Source: Planctomycetia bacterium
GTDB taxonomy: Bacteria > Planctomycetota > Planctomycetia > Gemmatales > Gemmataceae
Direction of reading: 5' to 3'
DNA: 8,115 bases
Assembly (NCBI GenBank): GCA_005773755.1
Contig: SXHE01000024.1
Span: 1-8,115, forward strand
Made by a program: the position numbers and the translations under genes. The notes beneath the pieces are model-generated. The model was not told the origin of the DNA, ran no database searches, and saw only the letters and a program-made list of their open reading frames with translations. Positions 6,257-8,115 of the stretch are shown here, one piece after another (positions within the stretch are counted from its first letter, which is position 1; each line of letters starts with the position of its first letter).

Positions 6257-6301
6257 CGGGCAAATCGGGGATATGAGGCCCTTGCGATTTCTCGGACGGC
6301 A

Positions 6302-6326
6302 CGTTCGGAACGATGGCGCTCGCGCC
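6302..6326 (-). terminator. two adjacent small hairpins after the kinase/Ig-like unit
   Basis: GGCGC-TC-GCGCC (6315-6326) and CGTT-CGG-AACG (6302-6312) are perfect short inverted repeats lying 28-52 bases past the stop of the Ig-like gene on the minus strand. No T-run follows, so termination is only suggested. The gap 6175-6353 holds no gene that I can support. Confidence 0.28.
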
Positions 6327-6353
6327 CGTCGCCGTCACGTTAGAGGCACGCGG

Positions 6354-6641
6354 CTACGTCACCGTGATGTTTCCGACCGAGTCGTTGGCACCCTCGCCGA
6401 CCAGTTCCGCGTAGACCGAGGCGTTCGTGTACGCCTGCGTCGGCGCGATCGGAGCCGACCACTGGTTGTTTCCGACCGTGACCGGGCTACCGGTCGCGAC
6501 GACGGTCCCGCTCGAATCCTTCAGTACGACGGAAACGGACGGGAACGGTGAGTTCGAGACGTAGGCACCACTGGCAGTGAACGGTCGGCCCACGGTCGCG
6601 CCGGGCGACGGGGCCGTGACGCTGATCGAAGGATCGGGCAC
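6354..6641 (-). CDS. small Ig-like domain protein, function unknown
   Basis: This is a 95-residue protein that is essentially one beta-sandwich domain. It opens with ISVTAPSPGATVGRPFTASG, the pattern that starts many bacterial Ig-like (Gmad2/Big-type) domains. It then shows alternating Val/Ser-rich strands (35-50), a central Trp61, and a closing strand ending NITVT. It has no cysteine, no membrane segment and no recognisable signal peptide. The start is GTG at 6641, with AAGGAG placed 6 bases upstream, one of the best ribosome binding sites in the window. Codon use (GC-rich third positions) is coding-like. It follows the kinase gene by 16 bases, so the two are almost certainly co-transcribed. 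Ig-like domains usually act as extracellular binding or spacer modules, so a free-standing copy without export signal is odd. It may bind the kinase, use another export route, or be a remnant of a larger surface protein. Confidence 0.72.
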   Translation of the reverse strand: MPDPSISVTAPSPGATVGRPFTASGAYVSNSPFPSVSVVLKDSSGTVVATGSPVTVGNNQWSAPIAPTQAYTNASVYAELVGEGANDSVGNITVT

Positions 6642-6657
6642 GGGTTGCTCCTTGGGG

Positions 6658-8115
6658 CTAATTCAACGGGGTGAGGGTGACGTTCCGCACGGCGACCGCC
6701 GAGCGGGCGGACCAGATGCCGACGGCCCCGCGCGGGTTCCATTCCGGATACACGATACCACTGGCGGGAAACGTGTTGGTGAGCGCCGGCGGCGGCTCGC
6801 GGTACGCGCTGCGGAGGTTCGCGACGGACATCGCCGCGAGCGGGTCGGAGCGCCCGTTGGGTTGGATCCACCGCGCCTGGAGGACCGCGGGGCCGACCTC
6901 GACCTCGATCGTTCGCCACACGCCGGGCAAGTTGTGGGACCGCTGGTGCGCGACGCTCGCGAGGCCCGCGGTGCTGGGGCCGAGTACCGTTGTGGGCGAC
7001 CACGGCATGGTGAGTCGGTCGAGCCTGGCGTACTCCGGTTCGTCGGGCCGCGCGGAGAACTCGGTGAAACTGATGAGCATCGCCACTTCCGAGCGCCAGC
7101 CGTTCGCGCCGTGCGCCGTCTGGCGACCGAAGTACAGCCCGACCTTGTACCCGCCGGTTCGGGGCAGGGTCGCCCCCGGGGCGAGGCCGGTCGCGTCCAT
7201 GTGGCACAATTCGGCCCGCAGGCGGTAGTGGTCGGTCATCGGGTCCGCGCACAGGTCGAGCATCGAGTGCCCGATGGTCTGGAAGGAACAAGCCCCGTCG
7301 CGCGCCGCGGCCGGGCTGAACCCGCTGGCCCCGCGAACCCAGGCGTGCCACTGCGGGTCGCCGGTCGCCCCGACGAGGCCGACCGGCTTCCCCGCCGCGA
7401 GGTCGGCTTGCAGTTCTTCGAGCGGCGTCAGCGCGGGGGTCGGAGTCGGGGCCGGTTCCGCACTCGGGACCGTGCCGCTCACCAGCGCGCCGCACGCGAC
7501 TGCCACGAACAGCATCACCGACGCGCCCGCGTACCGAGTCAGGGTCCGGCGGTTGCGGCGAACGGACCGCAGCGCCCGCCGGGTCGGGGTGAGCGCCTTC
7601 GCCCGCACCGCCGCGCCGGCGGCGAACCGGTCCAGATCGGTCGCCAGGTCCGCGGCCGAGGCGTACCGCACCGCGGGGTCTTTCTCCAGACACTTGTGAA
7701 CGATCGCTTCCAGTTCGGCCGGCACCTCGGGGCGGACGGCGCGGACGCGCGCCGGTTCCGCCGACCGCATCTGTTCGAGTAGCGCTCGTAGGTCATCGCT
7801 CTCGAACGGGGCCAGTCCGGTCAGCGCGTGGTACAGGGTAGCTCCCAGGCCGTACACATCGGTTCGGGCCGTGACCGTGCCGTCCGCGGCCTGTTCCGGG
7901 GCCATGAACCCCGGCGTGCCCAGCGCGCCCCGTTCGACCGTGACCCCGTCGTTGCGGTCGAGCCGCTTCGCCAGTCCGAAATCGGACAGCTTGGGCACCC
8001 GGTCCGAACCCCCTTCGAGTGGACCGCTCGCCAGCAGCACGTTCCCCGGTTTGATGTCGCGGTGAACGATGCCGCGCGCGTGGGCGACGGTCGCGGCGCG
8101 GGCGACGGTCGCGAC
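6658..8115 (-). CDS. transmembrane Ser/Thr protein kinase with lectin-like C-terminal domain (5' end missing)
   Basis: This is the C-terminal 485 residues of a Hanks-type kinase; the gene runs off the right edge, so the N-lobe with its Gly-rich loop and ATP-binding Lys is not seen. Numbered from the window edge, the catalytic loop is HRDIKPGN at 18-25, DFG at 45-47 and APE at 72-74, with a short activation segment containing Thr59 and Thr67. All essential C-lobe residues are present, so it should be active. A juxtamembrane stretch very rich in Arg (172-194) precedes one membrane helix (about 196-215) and a Pro/Thr linker. The outer part (about 230-485) has Cys276, Cys289 and Cys304 and ends in VGIWSARSAVAVRNVTLTPL, the closing strand pattern of concanavalin-like/DUF1080-type sandwiches. 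This suggests a receptor that binds a ligand outside and signals inside. In-frame reading continues past the GTG at 8040, which is internal. The Ig-like gene follows in the same unit. Confidence 0.9.
   Translation of the reverse strand, partial: VATVARAATVAHARGIVHRDIKPGNVLLASGPLEGGSDRVPKLSDFGLAKRLDRNDGVTVERGALGTPGFMAPEQAADGTVTARTDVYGLGATLYHALTGLAPFESDDLRALLEQMRSAEPARVRAVRPEVPAELEAIVHKCLEKDPAVRYASAADLATDLDRFAAGAAVRAKALTPTRRALRSVRRNRRTLTRYAGASVMLFVAVACGALVSGTVPSAEPAPTPTPALTPLEELQADLAAGKPVGLVGATGDPQWHAWVRGASGFSPAAARDGACSFQTIGHSMLDLCADPMTDHYRLRAELCHMDATGLAPGATLPRTGGYKVGLYFGRQTAHGANGWRSEVAMLISFTEFSARPDEPEYARLDRLTMPWSPTTVLGPSTAGLASVAHQRSHNLPGVWRTIEVEVGPAVLQARWIQPNGRSDPLAAMSVANLRSAYREPPPALTNTFPASGIVYPEWNPRGAVGIWSARSAVAVRNVTLTPLN

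Noticed and set aside
5560..6276. Plus-strand open frame opposite the epimerase gene
   Set aside because: It has no recognisable motif, and the opposite strand carries a complete epimerase active site.
6577..7782. Long plus-strand open frame opposite the kinase gene
   Set aside because: Its product is Arg/Gly/Pro-rich with no family features, and it mirrors the kinase reading frame. It is a GC-driven shadow.
8082..8113. Direct repeat of 14 bases with an 18-base period at the right edge
   Set aside because: It encodes an Ala/Val-rich stretch of the helix before HRD, and the distance to HRD is normal for kinases. It is chance similarity of GC-rich codons, not a duplication.

Overview
The window looks like part of a planctomycete chromosome, most likely a Gemmataceae relative. 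The grounds are high GC with GC-rich third codon positions, a secreted DUF1573 protein, a Ser/Thr receptor-type kinase with a lectin-like outer domain, and many single genes or short operons in alternating orientation. This assignment rests on gene content, not on a database match. I see no rRNA, tRNA, CRISPR array, insertion sequence or integrase.

Layout, left to right. At 1-77 there is a composite stem-loop and no gene. A small Bfd-like [2Fe-2S] protein (78-416, +) converges on a secreted DUF1573 protein (472-1542, -). Between them lies a striking nested inverted repeat (402-468) that encodes nearly the same GNRA-capped hairpin on both strands. Next come a cupin-like protein (1715-2233, -) and surE (2290-3060, -), a likely two-gene operon read surE first. 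A divergent control region (3061-3289) leads to a multi-pass membrane protein (3290-4630, +). A hairpin follows, then a membrane-anchored dual-specificity-type phosphatase (4720-5304, +). That gene converges, with a 9-base gap, on a tagatose/psicose 3-epimerase-like TIM-barrel enzyme (5314-6174, -). At the right end are the 3' part of a transmembrane Ser/Thr kinase (6658-8115, -, running off the window) and, 16 bases downstream, a 95-residue Ig-like protein (6354-6641, -) with a strong ribosome binding site.

How they work together. Only two pairs look co-transcribed: surE with the cupin gene, and the kinase with the Ig-like protein. The rest appear to be independent units. Several products act at or outside the cytoplasmic membrane (DUF1573 protein, membrane protein, phosphatase, kinase outer domain). 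The others (Bfd-like protein, SurE, cupin, epimerase) look cytoplasmic. No defence system, biosynthetic cluster or mobile element is evident. The most unusual items are the double-stranded hairpin element at 402-468 and the kinase/Ig-like pair.
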